DNA of 64,000 nucleotides, from the NCBI RefSeq assembly GCF_023898315.1, contig NC_064615.1:4722501-4786500 (forward strand), written 5' to 3'. Of the stretch, positions 45,299 to 56,654 are shown piece by piece. The position numbers and the translations under genes are program-made. The notes below the pieces were generated by a model that was not told the DNA's origin, searched no databases, and was given only the letters and a program-made list of their open reading frames with translations. How positions within the stretch are numbered: the stretch's first letter is position 1; each line of letters begins with the position of its first letter. Origin of the DNA: Schistocerca nitens (taxonomy: Eukaryota; Arthropoda; Insecta; Orthoptera; Acrididae).

Positions 45299-48040
45299 GT
45301 AGATGTAGAAACAATTGGTATTTTAGTTGTAAATTGTCGTAGCTGTGTTGGGAAAGAACCAGAGCTTTAAGCCCTAATAGAAAGCACTGAAGCTCAAATA
45401 GTTGTAGGTATGGAGAGCTGGCTTAAGTCGGAAATAAGTTCAGCCGAAATTTTTTCAAACGATCTAACAGTGTTCAGAAAGGATAGGTTAAATACAGTTG
45501 GTGGTGGAGTGTTTATTGCTGTTAGAGGTAGTTTGCCTTGTAGCAAAATTGAAGTAGATAGTTCATGTAGTATGGGTAGAGGGTATACCTGACAATCGGA
45601 GTAAACTATTAATTGGTTCGTTTTACCGACCCCCGACTCAGAAGATATAGTTGCTGAACAGTTCAAAGAAAACTTGAGTCTCATTTCAAATACGTACACC
45701 ACTCATACAACTATAGTCGGTGGTGACTACAATCTGCGCTCCATATGCTGGAAAAATTATATCTTTACAACCGGTGGCAGGCATGAAACGTCATCTGAAA
45801 TTGTACTGAATTCTTTCTCAGAAAATTATTTTGAACAATTAGTTCATGAGCTCACTCGAAGCGTAAATACTTGCGAAAGTATACGTGACCTCTTAGCAAC
45901 AAACAATCCTGGACAAATAGTGAGTGTTGTGACGAATACAGGGATTAGCGACCACAAGGCAGTTGCAGCTAGGCTGAATACCGTAACAACTACAACCATC
46001 AAAAAGAAATGCAAAGTATATCTATTTTTAAAAAAAGTTGATGAAAATGCTCTTAAGGCTTTTTTAAGAGACAGTCTTCACTCCTTCCGATCTGATCATG
46101 TAAGCATACAAAAGATGTGAATGTTTTCGAAGAGATAGTATCGACAGCAATTGAGAGATATATACCACATAAATTAATAAGTGATGGTACTGATCCCCCA
46201 TGGTACACAAAACGGGTCAGATCGTTGTTGCAGAAGCAACGAAAAAAACATGCCAAATTTTAAAAAACGGAAAATTCCCCAAGATTGGCAAAGTTTTACA
46301 GAAGTTCGAAATATGGTGGGTACTTCAATGCGACATGCTTTTAATAATTTCGACAACGAAATTCTGTCTCGAAATCTGGCAGAAAACCCAAAGAAATTCT
46401 GGTCATACATAAAGCACACCAGTGGCAAGACGCAATCAATACCTTCACTGCGTGATAACTACTGTGAAGTCACTGATGACAGTGCCACTAAAGCAGAGTT
46501 ATTAAACACGATTTTCCGAAACTCCTTCACCAAAGAAGATGAAGTAAATATTCCTGAATTCCAATCAATAACAACTGCCAAAATGAGAAACATAGAAGTA
46601 GATATCCTCGGAGTAACGAAGCAGCTTGAATCACTTGATAAAGCCAAGGCTTCCGGTCCAGATTGTATACCAGTCAGGTTCCTCTCAGAGTATGCTGATA
46701 GAATAGCTCCATATTTAGCAATTATATACAACCACTCGCTCACAGAAATATCTGTACCTAAAGACTGGAAAATTGCTCAAGTCACACCAGTACCCAAAAA
46801 GGGAAGTAGGTGTAATCCGCTGAATTACAGGCCTATATCACTAACGTCAATTTGCAGTAGGGTTTTGGAACATATACTGTATTCGAACATTATGAAGTAC
46901 ATCGAAGAAAACGATTTATTGACACATAGTCAGCACGGACTCAGAAAATATCGTTCTTGTGAAACACAACTAGCTCTTTATACTCATGAAGTAATAAGTG
47001 CTATCGACAGGGGATGTCAAATTGATTCCATATTTTTATTTCCAGAAGGCTGTCGACACCGTTCCTCACAAGCGTCTTTTAACCAAACTGCGTGCCTACG
47101 AAGTATCACCTCAGTTGTGCGACTAGATTCGTGATTTCCTGTCAGAAAGGTCACAGTTCGTAGTAATAGACGGAAAGTCATCGATTAAAACAGAAGTAAT
47201 ATCCGGCGCTCCGCAAAGAACGACATAGGAGACAATCTGAGTAGCCGTCTTAGATTTTTTTACACATGAAGCTGTCATTTACCGTCTTGTAAAGTCATCA
47301 GATGAGCAAAACCACTTGCAAAATGATTTAGATAAGATATCTCTATGGTACCATAAGTGGTAATTGGCCCTGAATAAGGATAAGTGTGAAATTATTCACG
47401 AGTACTAAAAGAAATCAGGTAAATTTCGATTACGCAATAAGTCACACAAATCTGAAGGCTGTAAATTCAACTCAATACCTAGAGATTACAATTAAAAATA
47501 ACCTAAATTGCAACGATCACATAGATAATATTGTGCATAGAGCAAACAAAAGACTGCGATTCATTGGCCGAACACTTAGAAGGTGCAACAGGCCTACTAA
47601 AGAGACTGCTTACACGACACTTGTCCGCCCTATTCTGGAGTATTGGTGTACGGCGTGGGGCCCGCATCAGGTGGGACTGACGGATGACATCGAAAAAGTA
47701 CAAATAAGGCAGCTCGTTTAGTATTATCGCGAAAAAAGAGAGATAGTGCCACAGACGTGGTACGTGAATTGGAGTGGCAGTCATTAAAACAAAGGCGTTT
47801 TTGGTTGCGACGCGATCTTCTCATGAAATTTCAATCACCAGTTTTCTCCTCCAAATGCGAAAAGATTCTGTTGGCACCCACCTACATAGGGAGAAATGAT
47901 AATCGCGATAAAATAAGAGAAATCAGGGCTCGCACAGAAAAAATTGAGTGCTCATTTTTCCCGCGCGCCGTTCGGGAGTGGAATGGTAGAGAGACAGCTC
48001 GAAGGTGGTTCACTGAACCCTCTGCCAGGCACTTTATTAT
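45299..48040 (+). pseudogene. LINE A2 ORF2, decayed
   Basis: APE start with Asn in VVNCRS and catalytic Glu in GMESWLKSE (TAA at about 45368), then GGGVFIAVRG, SFYRPP and GGDYNL (45717-45736). Reverse transcriptase from about 46360: NLAENPKKFWSYIKH, KAKASGPDCIPVRFL, NYRPISLTSICSRVLEH, QHGLRKYRSCETQLALY. The palm motif is broken (a frameshift after IFLFPEGC near 47045), GVPQGS reads degraded near 47205, and the FADD position reads FFTHEA-like near 47260, so both catalytic aspartates are gone. The tail EIRARTEKIECSFFPRAVRE ends near 48047. At least six disruptions. Confidence 0.82.
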
Positions 48041-48427
48041 GAATAGCTGAGTAATCACGTAGATGTAGGTGTAGATATAAATGTTGAGAGCGGTGGTGGC
48101 GAGAATGTACTGCAGCAGCAGCAATCTGAGCAGCATTTGGCACCACACTGACGCAACTAACTGTTACAAGTAGGTTACTTCAAGGACAGGTCCGAGCCAG
48201 GCGGCCTGTAGCGTCCAGTCCAACGAGTTAAAATTTCATAGAGTGGCTGAGATACTAGTTACAGCGCTCCTAGCGGCAACCAACGCTAACTCGGCCGCCA
48301 TGTTCTCCTTAATCAAAACATTAGGAAAGCGTTACTGTTATTTGTGTTGGAAGTGTGTCAGCTGTTGTGATATTACTGCAATATTTAACTTTTCTAGTTG
48401 ACTTTTTTGTTACAAAATACAGAGTCA

Positions 48428-48622
48428 GCCGGCCGAAGTGGCTGTGCGGTTAAAGGCGCTGCAGTCTGGAACCGCAAGACCGCTACGGTCGCAGGTTCGA
48501 ATCCTGCCTCGGGCATGGATGTTTGTGATGTCCTTAGGTTAGTTAGGTTTAACTAGTTCTAAGTTCTAGGGGACTAATGACCTCAGCAGTTGAGTCCCAT
48601 AGTGCTCAGAGCCATTTGAACC
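48428..48622 (+). mobile_element. Main-family SINE, copy 5, in the P element leader
   Basis: Head gccggccgaagtggctgtgc, B box ggttcgaatcc, intact body, end gagccatttgaacc. Perfect 14-bp TSD aaaatacagagtca (48414-48427 and 48623-48636). It ends only 16 bp before the transposase ATG at 48639, so it would lie in the leader or promoter of the P transposase transcript. Confidence 0.95.
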
Positions 48623-48638
48623 AAAATACAGAGTCAAC

Positions 48639-51489
48639 ATGCCTGCAGTGTGTTCAGCGTTCAACTGCACAAATCGCAGCGATAAAACAACAAATATTTC
48701 ATATTATAAGTAAGTATATTAGTACCGAAATACGACACACTTTTTTTACTGTTTATTAAAGAGTCATTTGCATTGGAACTGTAATTATGCTTAAGACAAA
48801 TGCAGGAAAGTAATTTATTTATCGTTGATTACAGATTTCCTTTAAAAGATAAGGAAATTACAAAAAGATGGGTTATAAATATGAAGCGAGAAAACTGGTT
48901 TCCTACTACAGCCAGTTACCTCTGTTCAGCTCATTTTGAAGAGAAATATATGTACCACACATATGTCCAGAGGCGCCTTTTGTCAAAAGCAGTACCTACT
49001 ATCTTTAACTTTCCACCACATTTACAAAAGCAAGATAAAGTATTATGACCACAACCCAGAAAGCGATCTTTCGACAATTTGCAAGATAGTGCTGTTACAG
49101 TGACATCATTAGCACAAAGTAAGTCAATAATTTAATTTTACTCCGTGTTCTTATTACTTTGGATTACATACTTTCTATTATAATCTTATGGTGTAACTCT
49201 GTTATAAACTTATGATGTAACTGCATTCTTTCAGTGCCTGTCAGACCCACATCTGTTTCTGCTGACCACAATTACTGTCTACCAAGCCCTAAGAAGTTGA
49301 AAACACAATATAACAGAGTACAAGCAGAGAATGTGCGACTAAAGAAGCGAATAAAGCAAATGAAGCAACTTAGTGTACGACACAAAAGAAGAATAGTGCA
49401 GTTACAGACTTTAGTTGCTGGTTTGAGAAGAAGTCTATGTAGTTCAGTTTCTGATATTTTAAACAGTGAACATGTAGTTGGTTTGTTGAAGGAGCTATTG
49501 GAACTTCAGTGCAGTGCTAAAGTATGCCATTATTCTCAGCAAATAAGGAAATTTGCCCTGACCCTACACTTTTATTCTGCCAAGGCATACAGCTACTTAC
49601 GAAAATTTGTGAAATTACCCCACCCAAGAACGCTTCGCCGTTGGGCAATGTAAGTGGGTGGCCATCCAGGTTTTACTGAGGAGGGTTTCACTAAAATTGC
49701 CTCTGAAGTTGAGAATAGCACAACCCAAATTTTTGCAACATTGATGTTTGATGAGATGGCTATTAAGAAGGACCTTGTTTGGGATGGGGAAAAAATAAGA
49801 GGCTATGTTGATTTTGGGGAGGGTGGCATAGAAAGTGATGATAGCGAGGCAGCAAAAGAGGCTCTTGTGTTCATGGTCACAGCGCTAAACAGAAATTGGA
49901 AAATTCCTGTGGGTTATTGTTTAGTTCACTTCCTATGTTCTACTGTAAAGCTAAATTTGGTACAACAGTATCTCCGAAAACTTGAAGACACTGGTGTTAC
50001 TATAGTAGCTGTGGTTTGCGATGGTACTGCCACAAATAGATCTTTAATGGCAAATTTAGGGATCAGATGCGATGAACAGGGAGCACAGTGTTGGTTTCCC
50101 CATCCTTCAAATAATGATATGAGGGTATTTTGCATGTTTGACACAGCTCACATGCTAAAGCTGGCACCTAATTTTCTTGCAGAAAAGAATTTTTTGTTAG
50201 ATGGTACCATTTCAGGCAGTGATAACATAATTAAATGGGAATATTTTAAAAAGTTTGTGGGCTTGCATGAAAGGGAAGGTTTGCATGCTGCAAACAAACT
50301 TAGGAGGCAGCACATTCTGTACCATACTCAAAAAATGAAAGTGGCTTTGGCAGCACAAACCCTTAGCAATTCTGTTGCAAATGCCATGTTGTTCTGCAAA
50401 GATTTAGGCATTAAAGAATTTTATGGGTGTGAGGCAACAGTTAAATATATCAAAATGTTAGACAGTCCCTTTGATTTATTAAATTCTTGTCACACAATGG
50501 GCAAGGGCACTAAGGCACCAATTTTCAGAGGGAACAGAGACACAGTCTGTAAAAGGATCAATGAATACATTAAGTATTTCAAGTCTTTAAAGCTTTCTGA
50601 TGGAAGTCCTGTTATTCTGTCTAACAGAAAAATGCCGTTGTATGGACTTATGCTGTATTTAATGAGCATAAGGCAAATTGCAGAATTGTATGTTTGGAAA
50701 GAAAATGCAGAGCTCAATTATATTTTGACCCGTAGGACAAGTCAAGATAACTTGGAATTATTTTTCTCCAGCATTCGTAGTGGAGGAGGAAACAGAAATA
50801 ACCCAAATGCTGTGCAGTTTAGATCAGCATACAGGAAATGCTTAATTGCACAGATAGAAGTTTCTCAAAATGGCAATTGCCAAGAATCAAATACTAGTGT
50901 GCTACCTCCTGCTACCGTTCCATCACTTCCTTTTGCTAAGGTAAGCCCTGCAACTGTAGACCATGATTATGTGCCAGATTATGCCTCACTGAGTATGTAC
51001 TCTGAATATGTCATTGAGCACATAGCTGGAAGTATAGTGAGACAGGTGACAAACAAAATTAACTGTACTGACTGCTTAGAAGTTATTTTTGGTTGTATTG
51101 AGGCTAAAAGAACTGGATTGATTGCAGTGAAAGATGTGAAAACCAGTTTAATCAAACCAGCTAATGATGTTGATAAACTTTGTAATGTTGCTGAGAAGGT
51201 TTTCAGAAATAATGAGGACATAATCCTGAAATGTCAGAAAAACGTTTTGTTGAGGTTCCAGGCAGAAGTGTTGCAATTGGTGAGAGGTTCCTTATTTATA
51301 AACAATGAACATCTTTTTACAGAAACTGAATTTGGTGAAGAAACCCATTATGTTAAACTGATAAAACTGCTGCTCAAACATTATTTTGTATGTCGAATAA
51401 ATCACTTATGCAAATCAAAATCATCTGAGCAGAGAGGTAAAGTTGTGAGACAACTATACACGAAGCTTATTTTATTTAAAGGTCAGTGA
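48639..51489 (+). pseudogene. P-element transposase (THAP type), two nonsense codons
   Basis: Cut-and-paste transposase. Exon 1 (48639-48709) MPAVCSAFNCTNRS; exon 2 from 48835 (intron GTAAGT...ACAG) completes a THAP zinc finger (C5, C10, then CSAHF with the last C and H; and the AVPTIF signature). TGA at 49046-49048 interrupts exon 2, probably CGA to TGA, because coding-like sequence continues to a GTAAGT donor near 49118. Exon 3 from 49235 has a leucine-rich coiled coil (about 49290-49420), then TLRRWAM-TAA (49651-49653). The long catalytic part (49654-51489) shows all three acidic residues: D in LMFDEM (49750), D in VVCDGTATN (50020), E in DNLELFFSSIR (50755), plus FDTAHMLKLAPNFL. A protein of about 900 residues but for the two stops. 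Confidence 0.9.
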
Positions 51490-52088
51490 AAAGACTGAAA
51501 AAATACGAATGTCAGTTAAAACATTGTAAAAATTAAATATAAATAAATTATTTTACTTTTCTTGTAGATTATTATTATTATTGAATTACTATGCTTGTGT
51601 TAACTACTTGTAACACATATTTCAAATAATATTCTCGTTCACAGTGTACTGGTTTTTGAGGCTTTGACTTTTTACTTTGAAATAGCGACAAAAATATCGC
51701 ATTTCTGCGCCCGTTACTGTTTCTTATAGTTAACCACAGCATGTTTAGAAGTTTCACCGTAATATTCTGGTGGTACCTGCTCTAATTGCATTAATTTATG
51801 GGCAACAAGTAACGTTATAGTGGATGGACAGACTTATTTGAGTTGTCTTGTAGTGTTACCTACATCGAAAAGTTTAGCCATATTTCGACAAAAAAAAACC
51901 TTTTTGCTGTCAGTGTACACTGAAACCACTCCTGTCTATTGCTTGTTTTAGAAAAAATAAAGCTAGTATGGGCTATTTCAAGTAAGTCAAACGCAGTTAC
52001 AAGGGGGCGGGACACAGCAGACGAATGCCTTGACTAAAGAAAACATGGCGGACAGAACTTCAATTTGCTTCAAACATGGCGGACCTGT
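51490..52088 (+). other. P element 3' region
   Basis: AT-rich, non-coding; contains aataaatta at about 51541 as a likely polyadenylation signal, and an internal catggcgga repeat (52044 and 52075) close to the 3' terminal repeat. Subterminal repeats are common transposase-binding sites, but this is inference. Confidence 0.55.
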
Positions 52089-52166
52089 AGCCACTCTATG
52101 AAATTTTAACTCATTGGTCCAGTCCATTGGCAGCAAAGCATCGCCATTTGCGACTTGAGTGGTGTT

Positions 52167-52365
52167 CAAATGGTTCAAATGGCTCTGAGCACTATGGGAC
52201 TCAACTTCTGAGGTCATCAGTCCCCTAGAACTTAGAACTACTTAAACCTAACCAACCTAAGGACATCACACACATCCATGCCCGAGGCAGGATTCGAACC
52301 TGCGACCGTAGCGGCCATGCGGTTCCAGACTGTAGCGCCTTTAACCGCATGGCCACACCGGCCGG
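52167..52365 (-). mobile_element. Main-family SINE, copy 6, in the Tc1-like element
   Basis: Minus strand; head at 52365 (gccggccggtgtggcc), B box ggttcgaatcc intact, end ggttcaaatggctctgagc on the plus strand. Perfect 13-bp TSD cttgagtggtgtt (52154-52166 and 52366-52378), which is Tc1 transposase coding sequence. Confidence 0.93.
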
Positions 52366-53330
52366 CTTGAGTGGTGTTAAGCGAGAGCTCATTGGAGGGC
52401 AGGGTGCAGGTCTGTTGTGTTTTCTGATGAAAGCTGGTTCTTCCTCGGTGCCAGTGATGGCCATATGATGGTCATATGGAGGCCAGTTGAGGGCCTGCAA
52501 GCAACCTGTCTGTGCGCTAGACACTCTGGACCTACAGCTGGAGTTATGGTCTGGGGTGCGATTTAGCCTGGAAGCAGGAGCAGTTGCGTGTTATCCCACG
52601 CACCCTGACAGTAAATTTGTACGTCAGTCTGCTGATTCGACCTGTTGTGTTGACATTCACGAACAGCATTCTGGGGGTGTTTTCCAACAGGATAACGCTC
52701 GTCCATATACCGCTACTGTAACCAAACATGCTCTACCGAGTGTCGACACGTTGCCTTGGCCTGCTAGATCACCAGATTCGTCTCCATTTGAGCACATACA
52801 GAACATCATCGAACGACAAATCCAGCGTTATTCATAAACAGCATCAAACTTTTGCATGCTTGCATTCAACAGTCTGGTGGTTACACCCGTTATGAACATA
52901 CCAGCACTTCACATTTGCAATGGTTTATCTTGCGTTTACATTACCCTGTGGTATTGCAATGTTAATCCCTTGAATATGTTACCTAGACAAATGTATTCCC
53001 AGAAGTTCATTACTTTACATTAATTATATTTTAGTGCTGCGTTTCTTTCCGTCAGTGCATTGTATCCCAGTTGTTTTTTTTGGAAGCCAAAACAAGGAGA
53101 CTGAGAAAAGTCGGATACATCTATAGATGATATAAGCGATCAGTATTGAGAGAAGTGTCAGAAAATAAAGCTAAAGGACGAAGGCCTGTAGACAGACAGA
53201 AAATTAGATGAGGAGATCCTGTCGCTAAGGATCTTCAGACAGATGGAGTAAGGGAAAAAGATGCCAAGGACGGAACGTTTTAGAGGAGGCTAGTTATTCG
53301 ATGAGGCCAAAAACCAACAGTGGCTAACGT

Positions 53331-53511
53331 TTTTTTCTATTTTTGTGGTAAGTTCCTGTGGGACCAAACTGCAGAGGTCATCGGTCCCTAGGCTTACACA
53401 GTACTTAATCTAACTCAAACTTACGCTAAGGACAACACACACATCCATGCCCGATGGGAGGAGCCGCGTGAACCGTGACAGGGCACCTAAGACCACGCGG
53501 CTACCCCGCGC
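53331..53511 (-). mobile_element. Variant SINE, copy 2
   Basis: Minus strand, the same variant as 29.2-29.4 kb (shared tgggaccaaactg/ggggccaaactg, ggtcatcggtc, acacacacatccatgcc and a ccgcgcggggta-type head). Possible short TSD ggcta on both sides, weak. It truncates or abuts the 3' end of the RTE-like relic. Confidence 0.75.
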
Positions 53512-53568
53512 GGCGGCTACTGAGACCAGGAGAGTAAGCACCTGCTTCTCTATAAGACACCTAAAGTA

Positions 53569-54765
53569 CACTGAGGTGGCAAAAGTCACGGGACGCCTCC
53601 CAGTATGGCGTAGTTCTGCAGCTCGATGTGGCATGAACTCAACAGATCGTTGGAAGTCCCCTGCAGAAATAATGAGCCACGCTGCTTCTATAGCCGTTGA
53701 TAATTGCGAAAGTGTTTCCAACGCAGAATTTTGTGCACGAACTGACATCTCCAATATGTGCTATTAATGCACGTTGGAATTATTGTTGGACGATCTGGGC
53801 GGCCAAATCAGTCGCTTTAAATATCTAGAATGTTCTTATTGCTGACCAGCAACTGTGGCCCAGTGACACGGCAAAATTCTTATTCTCAGAAATTCCATCG
53901 TTGTTTGAGAGCATGAAGTTTACGAATAGATTCAAATGGTCTTCAAGTAGTCAAACACGACTGTTTCCAGTCAATTATCGATTCAGTTGGACCGAAAGGA
54001 CTCAGTCCATTCCGTGTAAGGACAGACGATACAATCAGCGAACCACCACCAACTTGCACAGCGCCTTGCTGAGAACTTGGCTCCGTGGCTCCATGAGGTC
54101 TGCGGCACACTCGAACCCTACTCTCAGCTCTCGCCAACTGCAGTCGCGACTCATCTGACCAGGCCACAGTTTTCCAGTCGTCTAGGTTGCGACTCGTATC
54201 GTCACGAGGCCAGCAGAGGCGCTGAAGTCGATGTCGTGCTGACAGCAAAGCCACTCGCGTCGGTGGTCTGCTGCCGCAGCGCATCAACGCCACATTCCGC
54301 CGCACTGCCCTAACGGATGCGGATGCGTTCCTCGTACGTCCCACATTGATTTCTGCCGTTATTTCATGCATTGTCCTTTGTCTGTTAGCACTGAGAACTC
54401 TATGCAAAGGCCGCTGCTCTCGGTCGTTACCTGAAGGCCATCGGCTGTTGCGTTGTTCACGGTGAGCGGTAATGCCTGATATTTGGTATTCTCAGCGAAC
54501 TCTTGACACTGCGGATCTCGGAATACTGAATTCCCCAACGATTTCCGAAATGGAGTGTACCATGCGTCTACCTCCAACAACCATTCAGCGTTCAAAGCCT
54601 AATTCCCGTCGTCGGGCCATTATTGTGTTGGAAACCTTATCACATGAATCACCTAAGAACAAGTGACAGCTCCGCCGAAGCACTGCCCTTTTATACTTTG
54701 TGTGCGCGATACTACTGCCATCTGTATATCTACAAGTCGCTATCCTATGAATTTTGTCATCTCAG
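53569..54765 (-). mobile_element. Tc1-like transposon, minus, decayed
   Basis: Termini cactgaggtggcaaaagtc at the left and, inverted, actgagatgacaaaattc at the right, next to TA. The longest piece (54407-53943, minus) reads LSANRQRTMHEITAEINVGR, HRLQRLCWPRDDT, DDWKTVAWSDESRLQL and QQGAVQVGGGSLIV. The C-terminal end (about 53754-53590) has AIEAAWLIISAGDFQRSVEF and MPHRAAELR. SDESR retains the first catalytic Asp; the middle including the second Asp is shifted. A related plus-strand copy is at 59.6 kb. Confidence 0.8.
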
Positions 54766-55430
54766 TATTTATGACACATGAAGTCTATTAGAACACACAG
54801 TATCAATGTCCATCAGGTCTCATTCGTCGAATTATCGATTCACCCATTTCCTCGTCAACTTCTACCATAGCACTGTAAGTAAATAAACAGAAGAAGCGTA
54901 CTAAGCGGAGGCTTCAACTTACTCTCCAGTTAACGATCTTCGCTGACTAGCTGCACTCCAGTCAAATGACTCTCCCTCTGTTTGCTTCCAGCCTGCGGGC
55001 ATTACCTTAGAAATTCCGACTAATTCGCTGGTTAACCTCATGTGATAAGCAGCTCTACTGTAATGTGAGAAACTGAACATACAGTGTAGTATTTTATTGA
55101 CGTAAACGATTTACACTTCAGTACCTTACACCTTTTACTAACAACTTAAGCTCATAGCAACTGTTCAAAGTGACGACGGCCCGTCTTGCTGTATACATTA
55201 CAATACTTTGGCCATGTGTCTCTGGTTTGAACGAAACAGTCTTTAGTAAGTTTACATGCACTGCGCTAATTTTTTTCGAGTTAGTACGACGGCTGTTTCG
55301 AAACTTTGCTATGTATATCCTTTTGGCTTTCCAGGCACTGCTTTCTGGATCCTTACAAATTTAATGCACGTCTGCAATTTCCGTTGCGAATAATGCTCTG
55401 TTTTCGATTGATAGACAGGAACTATACTAC
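54766..55430. other. Spacer without recognisable gene
   Basis: No feature identified. Confidence 0.45.
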
Positions 55431-56654
55431 CTGACAAAACATTACGCAGCAGGGGAGGCGGAAACGAATGGGTGAGAAGGTATATGATGTTATTTCAGTA
55501 ATTACTAACTCGAGTCAAATTTACAAACTACTTGGCAGTATGAACCCACGTATCAGTATGAAGCTGCACCCCTCTGGCCTCGAGGCATGCACTGAGTCAG
55601 GTGGGAATGGTGTCACGAAAACCGTTGTATCCCTTCTGAGGCAAGTGGCCCGAACTGTTGTGATTGGGCCTTGATATCCTGGACTCTCGCACTGGGACAG
55701 ACCTGATGTCTGAGTTGGTGCCACACATTTTCTATCAACGACGCATCTGGGGACCTTGCTGCCCACAGGAGTACCTCAACATCACGCAGACAGTTCATAG
55801 AAATACGTACCATGTGTGGACGAGCATTGTCCTGTTGAAAAATGGCATCAAAATACTATCGCAAGAGGCATAACACAGAATTTCCGTGACATAGCTTTGT
55901 AATGTCAGAGTTCCCACAGTCAATACCAGCTGTGACCCCAAGTCATATCCGATGGCTCCCCACCCCGTGACTCACGAGTTACATCGCTGAGCCTCCCCAA
56001 CACACTGGAAGAATGGGGCCTCTCCCCGGGTCGCCAATCAGCCGTTTGTGTTGTGGTGTTGATGGGAGTCAACGCATGGCACTATGTTTCCCTAGTAGGC
56101 TGCTGTCAGTCTCCGACCAATCGCGTTGATCGACACAGAATTGTGCAGGGAGGCGTCCATTACTTGTTCTCAGATGTCAGGCGCAGATCGGAAGGGGTTA
56201 AGGCGTGCTTGTTGCACAACACGGCGATCCTTCCTTGTGGAGGACAGACGTGGTCGATTGGAACTTTGACGACAAATGTGGCTGCTCTCACATTCCCACG
56301 CAGACCAATACGTGGCCCTTCTCGCATCTGAATGCCCCACAAATTTGGATACTGCACGATTTGACCAGCCGACGACTGAAGCCACAATGAGGCCCCTTTC
56401 AAACTCTGACAAATGCTGATATCGCTGTCTCATACGAGTACGCGGCATCTCCACGTCCTTCACGGTAACCAAGATCTGGCGCTCTTCAGGTGTCTTATAC
56501 AGCCTACCGGTCCAAGTAATATTACTAACGCACTCTCGTGGTCGCTCTACCTGTCGCAATTCTACTCATGTACACACCCACCGACGGTGTACACGTATAC
56601 TGTGTCACACTGACCACGTCTCCTCGGTCCTTCACTCTTTGTTGGCGGGCAGTG
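55431..56654 (-). mobile_element. Tc1-like transposon, another family, decayed
   Basis: The minus strand from about 56460 reads MPRTRMRQRYQHLSEFERGL, then AVSKFVGHSD, a Tc1 helix-turn-helix start, followed by basic RPRLSSTRKDRR. Downstream about 55813-55640 reads RDVEVLLWAARSPDASLIEN, the region with the last catalytic residue. The right terminus cactgcccgccaac (inverted) abuts TA at 56655; a matching left terminus near 55430 is eroded. Multiple frameshifts. Confidence 0.68.

Larger units (their letters stand above)
37340..48077 (+). mobile_element. LINE A2, apparently full-length, split by LINE Q and LINE D
   Basis: From 5' to 3': two 5' UTR monomers about 288 bp apart (tgttggttagacc at 37342, ttggttagaccttcag at 37631); ORF1 with an SGNH esterase-like domain (37743 to about 42430, interrupted by LINE Q 38583-42306 and then LINE D 42432-45204); ORF2 (45299-48040); a TAGATG-type tail (48060-48077). 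TSD about 6 bp taaatg (37334-37339 and 48078-48083). The ORF1 frame continues across both insertions: GRYTGSGGCV before D joins EGTGRFFRLQG after it. A2 is related to LINE A but clearly diverged and lacks its terminal stem-loop. Confidence 0.75.
48221..52116 (+). mobile_element. P element, full-length, with nested SINE
   Basis: Termini are 28-bp inverted repeats caa(c/t)gagttaaaatttc...agtggct (48221-48248 and 52089-52116) with one mismatch. Flanked by an 8-bp direct repeat gtccagtc (48213-48220 and 52117-52124), the length P elements generate. The 3.9-kb element (3.7 kb without the SINE at 48428-48622 and its extra TSD copy) encodes one transposase in three exons. Inserted in a Tc1-like element. 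The 1:27 terminal identity and near-intact gene suggest a fairly recent arrival. Confidence 0.93.
36956..53057 (+). mobile_element. Tc1-like transposon split by LINE A2, a P element and a SINE
   Basis: Left end TA-cactgacggaaa (TA 36954-36955) and right end tttccgtcagtg-CA (53046-53057, TA mutated to CA) are perfect 12-bp inverted repeats. Piece 1 (36956-37339) holds the transposase N-terminus (RGRLVGLRIAGYSF). Piece 2 (48078-48220) reads SRLLQGQVRARRPVASS. Piece 3 (52117-52153) continues PLAAKHRHLRLEWC. Piece 4 (52379-53057) has the catalytic end (VVFSDESWFF-like, FQQDNARPYTATVTKHAL, LPWPARSPDSSPFEHIQNII). Together about 1.25 kb in the correct order and strand. Removing the whole element restores the RTE reading frame, which supports these ends. 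Some residues between pieces 1 and 2 are missing or shifted; inactive. Confidence 0.8.
33490..53330 (+). mobile_element. RTE-like LINE relic, split in three by nested insertions
   Basis: Piece 1 (33490-34372) has decayed reverse transcriptase: IVVPVHKKDYK, AMDEKQAGF, then FNRIIPNPLN and VALMTENLDDLKILAR, VGLEVNDKKTKFM, ending ASKASYSPTKLLSS. Piece 2 (36753-36955) continues KIGIYKTIIRLLRVYGAE to a position like RELREI. Piece 3 (53058-53330) continues EAKTRRLRKVGY, ENKAKGRRPVDRQK and VREKDAKDGTF, the normal end of such proteins. The protein reads correctly across both gaps once LINE A copy 2 and the Tc1-like element are removed. This single colinear reading ties the two ends, 19 kb apart, to one original insertion. 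It has many stops and is long dead. Confidence 0.78.

Noticed and set aside
49651-49671. Mini-intron removing the TAA at 49651
   Set aside because: A gtaagt...cag pair exists but the intron would be 20 bp, too short for splicing, and the residues on both sides align without removal, so a nonsense substitution is simpler.
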